DNA of 49,010 bases from Bacteroidales bacterium UBA1800 (GCA_002319915.1 DCFQ01000068.1:22886-71895); one strand, 5' to 3'. Positions 40,169 through 49,010 are shown, numbered from the stretch's first letter. Numbers and translations: made by a program. Notes: generated by a model not told the origin, from the letters alone.

Positions 40169-43100
40169 CTATCCCGGCATTTCGATGACATAGCCTTTCC
40201 TGTCCGACTCGGGTCTGCCGGGCGCGGCATGCCCGAAAAATGCTATCATCCGGCTCAGGATCTTGAAATACAGCGTAATATAAAGCAGGAGCGATACCAG
40301 CCATATTACGGCAAGGTTAAACCAGAAAGTACTGATCTCCATGTCCCCCAGCTTTTTATACGGGGCATAGAAATGAGCCCGGCCGTAATTTGAAAGCGGC
40401 TTCATGAATCCCGGTTCATAAGTCTGGATTATCCTCGTCGATGTTTCGACAAGTTTCTCAACCTTTAGCCTCTCCAGGACAACCTGCTTCAACTGGTCGT
40501 TCTCATACCTGCTACGGAGCTCGATGAGACCCGGACTGCCGATCCGGGCAATGAGCCCCCTGCTGATAAGATCATTTTCCGCTCTAGCTCTCTTCACATT
40601 TGCAGTAAACCTCTCTTTCAGGGAATCAAGACAGGACAAGGCGGTTTTATAAGCTGTGGCCTCAAACCCGGATGGATTGAATGACGCCTCAAGGCCGGGA
40701 GGGATCTTAAGTCCTGTCATACCTGAAAGCTGTTTCAGGTAATAATCGATTTTCCCGAAGTTGCCGGTGATCTCTTGCCTGTAATCATTGCTGTCCCTGT
40801 ACCTGTAATTCACCTGGACATCCTTTTTCAGCTGCGGGATCAGGAATGCGGCATACCAGGTATTCTGACTCTCCTCCATGTCGTTCCTGAAGAAGTTCCT
40901 TTCATACCTGTTATTCCGGAACTGTTCCACCGCCAGCGCTTCGAATGACCACCTGGCCGTCATCATCTCGCCAATGGGTGGCACATACTCATACGATGAC
41001 CTGCTCCCCCGGTGAAGCCGGTCATACTTTACCAGCACCCCGCTGAACAGGAGCTGCGGAATAAGAATGAATGGGACCAGGATGTAAATGGTTATGACAG
41101 AGTTAAGTGCTGAGGAAATATTGAGCCCGATCATGTTGGCAGCACACGAGGTGGAAAAAAGGACAAGCCAGTATGTAAGGGTCATACCCTTGATACCGAG
41201 GACAGAATTTCCCACAAGGATAAAGGAGATCGTCTGGATCGCGGAAATTGCGAAGACCATCAGGACTTTTGAATTGATATAGCTGAACCAGCTCAAGTTA
41301 AGGAACGATTCCCTCTTTAGTATCTTCCGGTCCTTCAGGATCTCCTCGGAGCTAAGGATGAGCCCGAGGAAAAGGGAAGTGATCACGCACATGAAAATGA
41401 AGGCGGGAAGGTTCTCATTTTCCATGAACCGGTAGGTCTTTCCCTTCAGGTACCTGGTAAAGTAAGCAAGCAGGAATGCCAGCAACGGTGCTCCAAGAAA
41501 GCTCAGGAGCAGGTATTCGGTATTGGCAATCTTCGACAGAAGGTCGCGTATGAAGAATATCTGCATCTGTTTCAGCTTCCCGGGGATGCTGTAAAGGTTC
41601 GCGGGCAGTTTTTTCTTTTTCACCAGCTCAGGATCAGGCGAACGGCTGAAATTCTTCTGGAACAGGTTCCACCATTCTTCTGGAGTGACCTTTCTGTCCT
41701 GGGTCAGCCGCCCATGCTCATCCACAATCTTCGCTTCAACTATCTGGAGTATTTGTTCCGGATTGATGTTCCCGCATTTCGGACACTGGTCCTCCTCGGG
41801 ATTTGCCTGCCTGCTCAGCTTCTTGAAATAAACCACGGCGGCGTTGGGGTTCCCGTAGTAGATCTGGTATCCGCCCTTGTCAAGGATTATTATCTTGTCA
41901 AAGAGCTTGAACAGGTCCGATCCTGGCTGATGGATATTGACCAGGACGAGCTTCCCCTTGTAGGTTTGTTCTTTCAGGAGGTTGATCACGATCTCCGAAT
42001 CGACCGAGGAGAGGCCTGATGTCGGCTCATCGACGAAAAGTATCATAGGCTCCCTTATCAGCTCAAGGGCGATGTTGATCCTTTTCCTCTGTCCCCCGCT
42101 TATCACCTTGTCGAGCGGGTTTCCTACCCTGAGATCCCTTATGTCCCAAAGATCCAGGTCGGCAAGCATTTTCCCCACAATTTTCCGGATCTTCCTGACG
42201 GGAAGATTGCTCAGGCACAGCCTGGCACTGTAAAAGAGATTCTCGAAAACGGTCAGGTCTTCGATCAGGAGGTCGTCCTGCGGGATATACCCGATAATCC
42301 CCTTCAGCTCATTCTTCTCACGGAGATTGTTGATATCGTATCCGTTGACACAGATGCTTCCCGACTGGGGCCTGATATTCCCGTTCAAAAGGTTCAGAAG
42401 GGTCGATTTCCCGGTGCCGCTCACACCAAGTATCCCGATAAGCTGGCCGGATTCCTCATGGAGTTCAAATCCCTGGATCCCGTTCTCGGAATCGGCAAAC
42501 CTGTAAGTGACATCATGTGCGCTGAGCGATATTTTGGATTCCTGCCTTGCCTCGCTGAACATGCTGAAGACCTCTGTATAGTAAACAGTCTTCAGCCCTT
42601 CTCCCTTTATTGTTGAACCGATATCGAACAGGTATGTCTGGTCAGGGAAGATATGCTGCCCGTTCATGAAGAGATTGCGGTCGCCGGTGTACCGGACGAT
42701 AAATATCTTTGCCCCCGGTATATTCAGGAAAAGAAGGTCCCCGGAAAGGTTAGGAATGCAAACATGCCTGATTTTTTTGTTCCTGACCCCCTGGCAGCTG
42801 CCGTATACCAGGAGCCTTTCCTTTTCGGGCACTTTTGACACCGGTTCCATTATGAAGGTCCTGATGTTCCGGTACTCATTCTCGGGAATGTTCAACGCAA
42901 GTGCAACAGTGAGAAGAAAGTCGAGCTCATTTGCTGTGATATCCTTGCCAAAGGAAATAAAATCGATAAGCTGGATTATAATGTAGATCTTCTGCCGCTG
43001 CCGGAGCTCCCGGTTGATGCCCTCACATATGCCTTTGATCCTCATCATCTTAAGAATAGTGATATTTACCTCCCCGGTACTTTCCCTGATTGCTTCCCTG

Positions 43101-43285
43101 TTGATGTACAGGTCAAGGTAATTGTCAAAAAATTTCAGGTACTTCTCTATGAGTTCATTGCTGAGGTGGCGGGCAAGGAATGATTTTACGGCATTCCTTT
43201 CGCGGGTTGAGATCTCTTCTACATTTCCTATATCACTGATGAGCGCAAAAAGCTGCATCAGCGCCCGCAGGATGGGTTCACTCAT
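40169..43285 (-). CDS. ABCG-type transporter fusion with TerB-like N terminus
   Basis: 1038 residues. Residues about 1-150 form a helical domain resembling TerB (ALMQLFALISDIGNVEEIST). A beta-rich segment (about 155-255, with MNGQHIFPDQTYLFDIGSTI) resembles an FHA domain. The ABC domain has Walker A GVSGTGKSTLLN (near 285), signature SGGQRKRIN (near 392) and Walker B LFVDEPTSGLSS. A short CPKC motif follows. The C-terminal half has about six membrane helices of the ABC-2 type, with a large extracytoplasmic loop between the last two, and ends in a short tail. ATPase and permease in one chain is an ABCG-like half-transporter, so it probably dimerises. The cargo is unknown. It is divergent from the exporter pair at 43530, with 244 bases between. 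Confidence 0.88.
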   Translation of the reverse strand: MSEPILRALMQLFALISDIGNVEEISTRERNAVKSFLARHLSNELIEKYLKFFDNYLDLYINREAIRESTGEVNITILKMMRIKGICEGINRELRQRQKIYIIIQLIDFISFGKDITANELDFLLTVALALNIPENEYRNIRTFIMEPVSKVPEKERLLVYGSCQGVRNKKIRHVCIPNLSGDLLFLNIPGAKIFIVRYTGDRNLFMNGQHIFPDQTYLFDIGSTIKGEGLKTVYYTEVFSMFSEARQESKISLSAHDVTYRFADSENGIQGFELHEESGQLIGILGVSGTGKSTLLNLLNGNIRPQSGSICVNGYDINNLREKNELKGIIGYIPQDDLLIEDLTVFENLFYSARLCLSNLPVRKIRKIVGKMLADLDLWDIRDLRVGNPLDKVISGGQRKRINIALELIREPMILFVDEPTSGLSSVDSEIVINLLKEQTYKGKLVLVNIHQPGSDLFKLFDKIIILDKGGYQIYYGNPNAAVVYFKKLSRQANPEEDQCPKCGNINPEQILQIVEAKIVDEHGRLTQDRKVTPEEWWNLFQKNFSRSPDPELVKKKKLPANLYSIPGKLKQMQIFFIRDLLSKIANTEYLLLSFLGAPLLAFLLAYFTRYLKGKTYRFMENENLPAFIFMCVITSLFLGLILSSEEILKDRKILKRESFLNLSWFSYINSKVLMVFAISAIQTISFILVGNSVLGIKGMTLTYWLVLFSTSCAANMIGLNISSALNSVITIYILVPFILIPQLLFSGVLVKYDRLHRGSRSSYEYVPPIGEMMTARWSFEALAVEQFRNNRYERNFFRNDMEESQNTWYAAFLIPQLKKDVQVNYRYRDSNDYRQEITGNFGKIDYYLKQLSGMTGLKIPPGLEASFNPSGFEATAYKTALSCLDSLKERFTANVKRARAENDLISRGLIARIGSPGLIELRSRYENDQLKQVVLERLKVEKLVETSTRIIQTYEPGFMKPLSNYGRAHFYAPYKKLGDMEISTFWFNLAVIWLVSLLLYITLYFKILSRMIAFFGHAAPGRPESDRKGYVIEMPG

Positions 43286-43450
43286 TGGGAGTAATTTATG
43301 CCAAGATAACCATTATCCCGGATGTTTCAAACAGATATTCAGAGAAATCCGACAGCCGGGTGCAGGCAGCGGCCAAATGGATAGCAGGCAGCCCGGGACT
43401 TTGTTGTTAATTAATTAACAGATAAATATCCCCTCTGAGCTACATTTTTT

Positions 43451-43458
43451 TAATTTTG
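43451..43458 (+). promoter_or_regulatory. -7 promoter box for the ABC-2 exporter pair
   Basis: TAATTTTG followed by C, an exact match, 71 bases before the ATG at 43530. The divergent gap 43286-43529 shows no other clear element, and a box for the minus-strand gene is only weakly suggested. Confidence 0.5.
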
Positions 43459-43529
43459 CGAACCGGATTGCCGGAATTTTGGTCTTCTGGTTTGTTATTC
43501 TCATGTATCTGCCGTAAAAGTGACACTCC

Positions 43530-44462
43530 ATGCCCGAAACTGTAATAGAGGTCAGGAACGTAAGTAAATCCTTTAAGAGTGTCCAGGCTGTGAAAGGCAT
43601 CAGCCTGGATATCCGGAAGGGTCAGTTCGTTGCCCTGCTCGGGCCAAACGGAGCAGGCAAGACAACCCTCGTGGAGATGATTGAAGGGATCCAGAAGCCT
43701 GACAGCGGTGAGATTCATATAATGGGGAAAAAATGGAAAGGGAATGAGAACGAGATCCACAGGATCATAGGTATTTCGCTGCAGGAGACCAGGTTCATCG
43801 ACAAGCTCAGGGTCTCGGAGACACTCCTGCTGTTTGCAGGATTTTTTGACCTGGGGGCGGAAAGGGTTGAAGAGATAATCCGGATCATTGGCCTGGAGGA
43901 CAAGAAAAGTGCATATGTTGTCAACCTAAGCGGCGGGCAGAGGCAGAGGCTCGCCCTGGGGATCGCCCTGCTCAACCAGCCGGCCATACTCCTTCTCGAT
44001 GAACCGACCACCGGCCTCGATCCGGTCGCCCGGCGTGAGATCTGGGACATCCTGTTCAAGCTGAAGGAGAAAGGCGAGACTTCCATGATCCTTACCACGC
44101 ATTACATGGAAGAAGCTGAAAGCCTGTGCGAATATATTGTAATAATGGACGAGGGAGTAATACTCAGGGAAGGAACAATGGACCAGCTGCTCGATGAAGG
44201 ATCGGACGGGAAAGTGGTTGAATTCACATCCGACGCCGGCTTGCTTCCGGCAGAACCCGATCCGGCCGGCCTTCCCTTCCATATCAGGACAAATGCGACC
44301 AGGGACAGGGGTTCCGTCAGGCTGCGTAACTTCGACACCGACCTGCCGGCATTCCTGGATTACCTGAAGTCGCACAACATCAGCCTGAGACATTTGGAGT
44401 GCCGCCGTAAAACCCTTGACGATCTTTTTGTTGAACTTACCGGCAGGGCTATTAATGAGTAA
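43530..44462 (+). CDS. ABC transporter ATP-binding protein
   Basis: 310 residues. Walker A LLGPNGAGKTTLVEM (near 33), Q-loop region ISLQETRF, signature LSGGQRQRLALG, Walker B ILLLDEPTTGLDP and the H-loop TTHYMEEAE are all intact. The C-terminal 80 residues are the extra domain of drug/lipid-type exporters (DrrA-like). It is coupled to the permease gene by an 8-base overlap. The substrate is not predictable. Confidence 0.94.
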   Translation: MPETVIEVRNVSKSFKSVQAVKGISLDIRKGQFVALLGPNGAGKTTLVEMIEGIQKPDSGEIHIMGKKWKGNENEIHRIIGISLQETRFIDKLRVSETLLLFAGFFDLGAERVEEIIRIIGLEDKKSAYVVNLSGGQRQRLALGIALLNQPAILLLDEPTTGLDPVARREIWDILFKLKEKGETSMILTTHYMEEAESLCEYIVIMDEGVILREGTMDQLLDEGSDGKVVEFTSDAGLLPAEPDPAGLPFHIRTNATRDRGSVRLRNFDTDLPAFLDYLKSHNISLRHLECRRKTLDDLFVELTGRAINE

Positions 44463-45597
44463 GCTGATAAAATACAGGCAGCTCTGGCAGCTGATCCAGG
44501 CACTGTTCAGGGAGATCATCAGGGAACCCGGAGTGCTTTTCTGGGGGATCCTCTTCCCGATACTGATGTCTCTTGGCCTGGGGATCGCGTTTACAAAGAA
44601 ATCGGATGTAGTCCGGAAAGTAGCGGTAATAACCTCTCCTGCCGGCGGAAACACATATGACAGCCCTTCCGCTTTACTCTCATTCCTCGACAATAACTGT
44701 GAAAAGAGCACTCCCGGCGGAAAAGATTCATATAAATGGAAACTTTACCTCCGCAATGAGAAGCTGGGGAATTCCGTATTCTATTTTTATGAAATGGGCT
44801 GGGACGAAGCGATGATGCAGCTTAAAAGAGGAACAGTAAATGTCCTGATCGCTGAAAAGAACAATGTTCCGGAATACCATTTCGATCCGGGGAATTCCGA
44901 TGCCCAGCTCACATACATAAAGCTCAATTCCGTGATCGGAAAGGGCAATGTTGTGCCCGCAGAAGGCGCCCAGAACGTGATCCCGCTCACCATCAAAGGC
45001 ACAAGGTACATCGATTTCCTCGTCCCGGGACTCATCACCATGGGAGTAATGATGTCGAGCATGTGGGGTATCAGCTACGGGTTGATCGAAAAGAGATCCA
45101 AGAAGCTGCTGCGCCGGTTCGTGGCTACGCCAATGAAAAAATCCCATTTCCTCTTTGCTCAGGTAAGCGTAAGGATGATCATGAACTTCATAGAATCACT
45201 CGTGCTCGTGGTATTCTCGATGATCGTCTTCAGGATGGTCATACAGGGGGATATCTCCGCCCTCATCCTGATGTTCATCGCCGGGAACTTCGCATTTGCC
45301 GGGATCGCCGTCTTTGCCTCGTCACATACATCAAATACTGAAGTCGGAAACGGCCTCATCAATGCAGTTGTCTTCCCTATGATGATCCTTTCGGGAATAT
45401 TTTTCAGCTACCATAATTTCCCGGACTGGAGCATAAATATCATTAAGTTGCTGCCACTTACCATAATGACCGACGGCATAAGGGGCATCTTCAATGAGGG
45501 AGCCGGATTCAGGGAAGTAACCGTTCCCATCGTTATCCTCTTTGGCACTGGAGCGCTCTTTTTTGCTGCCGGCCTGAAAATATTCAAGTGGCACTGA
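44455..45597 (+). CDS. ABC-2 type transport permease
   Basis: About 380 residues. It has one N-terminal membrane helix (about 25-45), a 150-residue extracytoplasmic domain, and five helices in the C-terminal half (from VPGLITMGVMMSSMWGISYG to ALFFAAGLKIF), the usual ABC-2 plan. The motif LPLTIMTDGIRGIFNEG matches the family end. The frame opens at a TTG (44416); the ATG at 44455 overlaps the ATPase stop (ATGAGTAA), giving translational coupling, and is chosen. Confidence 0.92.
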   Translation: MSKLIKYRQLWQLIQALFREIIREPGVLFWGILFPILMSLGLGIAFTKKSDVVRKVAVITSPAGGNTYDSPSALLSFLDNNCEKSTPGGKDSYKWKLYLRNEKLGNSVFYFYEMGWDEAMMQLKRGTVNVLIAEKNNVPEYHFDPGNSDAQLTYIKLNSVIGKGNVVPAEGAQNVIPLTIKGTRYIDFLVPGLITMGVMMSSMWGISYGLIEKRSKKLLRRFVATPMKKSHFLFAQVSVRMIMNFIESLVLVVFSMIVFRMVIQGDISALILMFIAGNFAFAGIAVFASSHTSNTEVGNGLINAVVFPMMILSGIFFSYHNFPDWSINIIKLLPLTIMTDGIRGIFNEGAGFREVTVPIVILFGTGALFFAAGLKIFKWH

Positions 45598-45679
45598 AAA
45601 ATTAATCCCGCAGATGCATCATTCGGGGGATATCCCTGTCTTTAGTCTGTAAAAAGGCTGAAAACTAATTTCGAATTAT

Positions 45680-46399
45680 ATGAAAAACCCGAAGATCCTA
45701 TTAATCGCCGCCGCCTGTGTGGCCATCACGGCATGCGTCAACGGACAGATCCGGCATTCGGTGTACGGCAACCATAATGTTGTGAAGCAGGACCGCCCGG
45801 CCGGCAGTTTTGATGAAGTCAGGGTAAGCACCGGAATAGATGTTTACCTGAAGCAGGGAGATAAGGAATCGATAACGGTCGAATGTGACGAGAACCTGCA
45901 GGAACATATCCAGACCGAGATAAGCGGCAATGTCCTCAAGGTCTATTCAGATGCAAACATCCGCGATGCAAAGACCGAGAATGTTTATATTACAATTAAG
46001 GAGATCAGATCGCTCAAGACCTCGAGCGCCGGCGATATTATCGGCGAAAGCCCGCTGCATGCCGGAGATCTCGAACTGTCGGCGAGCAGTGCCGGGGATA
46101 TCAAGCTGGAGATCAATGCAAAAAACATCAGTCTCGATATCAGCAGCTCAGGCAACATTACGCTCAGCGGGGCAGCCGAAAACCTCGAAGCCGTTCTGAG
46201 CAGCGCCGGCGACCTCAATGCCTATGAACTGAACGTCAAAGAGGCTGATATCTCTGCCTCGAGCGCAGGTGATGCCGAGGTGAACGTTGCCGAAAAGCTG
46301 ACGGCAAGGGCTTCCAGCGCAGGTGACATTTATTACAGGGGTGATCCCAGATATATCGATGCACACTCCTCGAGCGCCGGAGGGATCCACAAGAGGTAA
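45680..46399 (+). CDS. Head-GIN-domain (DUF2807) lipoprotein
   Basis: 239 residues. The N-terminal hydrophobic segment ends VAITAC, a lipobox, so it is probably an outer-membrane-anchored lipoprotein. The domain starts SFDEVRVSTGIDVYLKQGD, the head-GIN signature. It then runs as a right-handed beta-helix with repeating Ser-Ser-Ala-Gly-Asp turns (SSAGD or SSSGN occur about seven times at roughly 20-residue spacing). The function of the family is unknown. It is separated from the exporter pair by 82 bases; a near-match -7 box (TAATTTCG, 45666-45673) sits almost on the start codon. It ends at a clear terminator. Confidence 0.9.
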   Translation: MKNPKILLIAAACVAITACVNGQIRHSVYGNHNVVKQDRPAGSFDEVRVSTGIDVYLKQGDKESITVECDENLQEHIQTEISGNVLKVYSDANIRDAKTENVYITIKEIRSLKTSSAGDIIGESPLHAGDLELSASSAGDIKLEINAKNISLDISSSGNITLSGAAENLEAVLSSAGDLNAYELNVKEADISASSAGDAEVNVAEKLTARASSAGDIYYRGDPRYIDAHSSSAGGIHKR

Positions 46400-46431
46400 T
46401 TGCCTTTCTATATATTTTCCTCCTAATCAGG

Positions 46432-46460
46432 GCCGGCGGATTAATACTGCCGGCTTTTTT
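46432..46460 (+). terminator. Intrinsic terminator after the head-GIN gene
   Basis: GCCGGC (46432-46437) pairs with GCCGGC (46449-46454) around an 11-base loop, followed directly by TTTTTT. It lies 32 bases after the stop. Confidence 0.75.
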
Positions 46461-46461
46461 A

Positions 46462-46469
46462 TATTTTTG
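46462..46469 (+). promoter_or_regulatory. -7 promoter box for pgi
   Basis: TATTTTTG followed by C, an exact match, one base after the T-run of the preceding terminator and 36 bases before the pgi ATG. Confidence 0.55.
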
Positions 46470-46505
46470 CCTTGAAAATTGTTTGTTAAATAAACTCAGG
46501 ACAAA

Positions 46506-47849
46506 ATGAAAGAAACTATCAGCCTTAATCTGAAGAATCTTGCCGGTTTCATTCCGTTTGAAGAGATTGCAGCCCTCGCACAGCAGTCGGCGATGCATCT
46601 CGACAGCCTCAACAACGGAACCGGAGCCGGGAGCGATATGCTCGGCTGGATGTCGCTGCCCAACGACGTTATGCCCCAGTTCTCAAATATTGAGAAGGCT
46701 GCTGGCCACCTCAGGTCAATCTCCGACACCACGGTGATCGTGGGGATCGGGGGATCCTACCTGGGCGCAAAAGCTGTCATTGAAGCACTCTCACATACCT
46801 TTTCCTCAATTCTTAAGAAAGTACATCACGAGGTCCTTTTCGCAGGCCACAATATTGATGAGGATTACATGGCGGACCTCCTGGATGTCCTCGACGAAAG
46901 GGACTATTCCATCGTGGTTATCTCAAAGTCAGGCGTGACCACCGAACCTGCCATTGCATTCCGTATACTGAAGAGCCATCTCGAGAATAAGGTGGGAAAG
47001 GAGAAGGCAGCTGAAAGGATAATTGCAATCACATCATTCAACAAGGGAAACCTGAGGCAGGTGGCCAGGAATAATGGTTACGGAATGTTCGAGATCCCTG
47101 ACAATATCGGCGGGAGATTCTCGGTCCTTACCCCGGTGGGCCTTCTGCCCATAGCCCTCGCAGGCCTGAATATCAGGGAGCTTGTAGAAGGAGCCAGGGC
47201 CATGGAGGCTATCACCCGGCACGGCAAAAATGCTTCTGATAACCCTGCCCTTCTGTATGCTGCGGCCAGGAACCTGACCCTGCGTTCGGGCAGATCCACC
47301 GAGATCCTTGTAGGATTCAACCCGCGCCTCCATTATTTTTTCGAGTGGTGGAAGCAGCTTTTTGGTGAAAGTGAAGGGAAGGAGGGAAAGGGTATCTTCC
47401 CGGCATCAGTCGACTTCACAACCGACCTGCATTCCCTTGGGCAGTATATACAGGACGGGCAGAGGATCCTCTTCGAGACCTTTGTTTCGGTAGTCAGGCC
47501 GCAAAAGAAGGTCAATATCCCGGCAGAGTCAGATAATTCAGATGAGCTGAACTACCTGGCAGGCGAGCATTTGTCTGAGGTCAACCACAGGGCAGAGCTG
47601 GGCACCACGCTTGCCCACTGCGACGGGAATGTACCTGTAATGACCATCTCGATCCCGGAGCTTAATGAATACTATCTCGGGCAACTGATATACTTCTTCG
47701 AGATTGCATGCGCCGTGAGCGGATACACGCTTGGGGTAGATCCTTTCCATCAGCCAGGGGTGGAAGCGTACAAGAACAATATGTTCGCCCTGCTCAACAA
47801 GCCTGGCTTTGAGGCAGCCGGTGAGAAACTGAGGGAACGGCTTAAATGA
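46506..47849 (+). CDS. pgi: Glucose-6-phosphate isomerase
   Basis: Interconverts glucose 6-phosphate and fructose 6-phosphate. The SIS-fold motifs are VIVGIGGSYLGAKAV, VVISKSGVTTEPA and GGRFSVLTPVGLLPIALAG (family signature). HSLGQYIQDGQR has the active-site His/Gln region and PGVEAYKNNMFALL the catalytic Lys. At 447 residues it is the shorter bacterial form. Its own promoter and a terminator before it isolate it from the genes upstream; the sugar kinase follows after 39 bases. Confidence 0.97.
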   Translation: MKETISLNLKNLAGFIPFEEIAALAQQSAMHLDSLNNGTGAGSDMLGWMSLPNDVMPQFSNIEKAAGHLRSISDTTVIVGIGGSYLGAKAVIEALSHTFSSILKKVHHEVLFAGHNIDEDYMADLLDVLDERDYSIVVISKSGVTTEPAIAFRILKSHLENKVGKEKAAERIIAITSFNKGNLRQVARNNGYGMFEIPDNIGGRFSVLTPVGLLPIALAGLNIRELVEGARAMEAITRHGKNASDNPALLYAAARNLTLRSGRSTEILVGFNPRLHYFFEWWKQLFGESEGKEGKGIFPASVDFTTDLHSLGQYIQDGQRILFETFVSVVRPQKKVNIPAESDNSDELNYLAGEHLSEVNHRAELGTTLAHCDGNVPVMTISIPELNEYYLGQLIYFFEIACAVSGYTLGVDPFHQPGVEAYKNNMFALLNKPGFEAAGEKLRERLK

Positions 47850-47888
47850 TGAATGAATAATTTAGTTTACAAGTAACCAGGGAATACC

Positions 47889-48968
47889 ATGAGCCTTAAG
47901 CTGCGCAACGACTTCAAGTGGGCACTGCTGGTGCCGACAAGCATGGGTGTCAGGATAACTCCGGTAAATTATCAGCCTGCCCACTGCCTCGACATGTTCT
48001 CAATGCAGGTCACGAGCGCCGAAACTAACGTTGCCAGCCTTTGTTCCTACCTTGGCCTTCCGGTGAAAGTCCTCACGGCTTTTGTCAGGGAGAGCCCGGT
48101 CGCGAGGCTTATAAAGGACAATCTTGCAAGCCGGCATATGGACTGGGAAGCGATGGAAGTTGACCAGGGTGGGCCATGGGGCTACCGGCATCAGTTCAAT
48201 ATTGCCGACAGCGGCTTTGGACCAAGGGGCCCAAGGGTTCATAACGACCGTGCAGGGGAAGTAGGCCGGATCCTGGATGCATCGCATTTCGACCTCGATC
48301 GCATATTTGTGGCTGAAGGAGTGAGGATACTCCATATTTCAGGGCTGATTGCCGCCCTGTCGCAAGAGAGTGCTTCATTCTGCCTTGCGCTGGCAAGGAA
48401 AGCCAAAGCCAGCGGTTCCCTTGTATCCTTCGATCTGAACCACAGGGATTCATTCTGGAAAGGCCGCGAAAAGGAGCTTTCAGGGGTATTCCGGGAGATC
48501 TCCTCAGTTGCCGACATCCTCTCAGGCAATGAAGAGGACTTCCAGCTATCCCTCGGTATAGAGGGGCCGGAAGAGGGCGGGTCGGATCTCGCCTCGAAAA
48601 CCGGAAGCTTCAGGGAAATGATTAGCCGGGTGAAAATGCAATACCCGGGAGTTTCAGTGTTTGCCACAACGCTCCGCCAGGTGATCAATGCTAATGAGCA
48701 TCTCTGGGGTGCAATAATGAATTACGGCGATGCCTGGCATGTTATTGAGCCGCGCCGGATAAACGTCCTCGACAGGATCGGGGGCGGTGACGCCTTTGTA
48801 GGCGGACTTCTTTACGGGATCCTCAGGGAATGGGAACCGGATAAATGGATCCAGTTCGGCTGGGCCGCAGGTGCCCTGGCAGTCACAATGGCAACGGATT
48901 ACTGCCAGCCGGCCGACGAGGAGCAGGTATGGGGCATCTGGAACGGGAACGCCAGGGTAAAGAGATAA
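47889..48968 (+). CDS. kdgK: PfkB-family sugar kinase, 2-dehydro-3-deoxygluconokinase-like
   Basis: 359 residues of ribokinase fold. The C-terminal signature NVLDRIGGGDAFVGGLLYG carries the catalytic Asp and the anion hole. FDLNHRDSFWKG and SGNEEDFQLSLGI are typical of KDG kinases. The N terminus (PAHCLDMFSMQVTSAETNVA) has the substrate-binding segment, altered from the usual GG-A-N-A pattern. KDG as substrate is inferred from the overall pattern; other hexulosonates or fructose are possible. It is probably co-transcribed with pgi. The 42 bases after it contain CACGAAG-like words (48985-49000) that may begin another repeat unit outside the window. Confidence 0.8.
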   Translation: MSLKLRNDFKWALLVPTSMGVRITPVNYQPAHCLDMFSMQVTSAETNVASLCSYLGLPVKVLTAFVRESPVARLIKDNLASRHMDWEAMEVDQGGPWGYRHQFNIADSGFGPRGPRVHNDRAGEVGRILDASHFDLDRIFVAEGVRILHISGLIAALSQESASFCLALARKAKASGSLVSFDLNHRDSFWKGREKELSGVFREISSVADILSGNEEDFQLSLGIEGPEEGGSDLASKTGSFREMISRVKMQYPGVSVFATTLRQVINANEHLWGAIMNYGDAWHVIEPRRINVLDRIGGGDAFVGGLLYGILREWEPDKWIQFGWAAGALAVTMATDYCQPADEEQVWGIWNGNARVKR

Positions 48969-49010
48969 GAAGGTTGTTTCAAAGAGAACACGAAGTCAAC
49001 ATGCCTTCTC

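Noticed and set aside
48969..49010. AGAAGG...CCTTCT stem with CACGAAG-like words after the sugar kinase as a repeat unit or terminator.
   Set aside because: The window ends before the structure can be judged and there is no T-run.

Overview
The window is chromosomal DNA from a member of the Bacteroidota (Bacteroidales/Marinilabiliales-like; I cannot name a genus). The evidence is a PorP/SprF-type outer-membrane protein with a PD40-SPOR partner (type IX secretion/gliding families), a head-GIN lipoprotein, a DUF5362-like membrane protein, a lysyl-tRNA synthetase with the C-terminal tail usual in this phylum, and about ten sites matching the Bacteroidota -7 promoter box TAnnTTTG just upstream of genes. 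Shine-Dalgarno sequences are mostly weak. Genes are tightly packed and no gene-free stretch exceeds 300 bases. I saw no rRNA, tRNA, CRISPR array or insertion sequence of a standard family.

Layout. 1-19.1 kb is almost entirely minus strand. In transcription order it holds hpt, adk, obgE, a PAP2 phosphatase and lplA; then plsC, a methyltransferase-like unknown and a membrane-anchored MutS-like ATPase; then the topoisomerase IV genes parE-parC with aroK; then a HEAT-repeat protein overlapping an nSTAND-WD40 protein; then gpmI, cut by the window edge. 19.1-23.2 kb is plus strand: purE, an outer-membrane barrel protein, a frameshifted GxxExxY nuclease inside long inverted repeats, and a helix-hairpin-helix outer-membrane protein. 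23.3-26.6 kb is minus strand: lipA-lipB-recJ. 26.8-40.2 kb is plus strand: fucI, a DUF5362-like gene, fucK, a D-amino-acid aminotransferase-like gene, lysS, a membrane TolB-like/TPR protein, a 75-residue unknown, a B12-binding radical SAM enzyme, porP/sprF and the PD40-SPOR gene. 40.2-43.3 kb is one minus-strand ABC half-transporter with a TerB-like N terminus. 43.5-49.0 kb is plus strand: an ABC-2 exporter pair, the head-GIN lipoprotein, pgi and a KdgK-like sugar kinase.

How the genes work together. Most are housekeeping: topoisomerase IV, lysS and obgE; lipoate synthesis (lipA, lipB) plus salvage (lplA); glycolysis (pgi, gpmI); purine synthesis and salvage (purE, hpt, adk); and L-fucose use (fucI, fucK). 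The less ordinary parts are three intergenic inverted-repeat units built from 7-base words (CGCAAAG or CACNGAG) spaced about 10-11 bases apart, one of which encloses the GxxExxY nuclease as a mobile-element-like unit of about 518 bp; the HEAT plus nSTAND-WD40 pair; the membrane MutS-like ATPase operon; and the 75-residue protein next to a B12-binding radical SAM enzyme.
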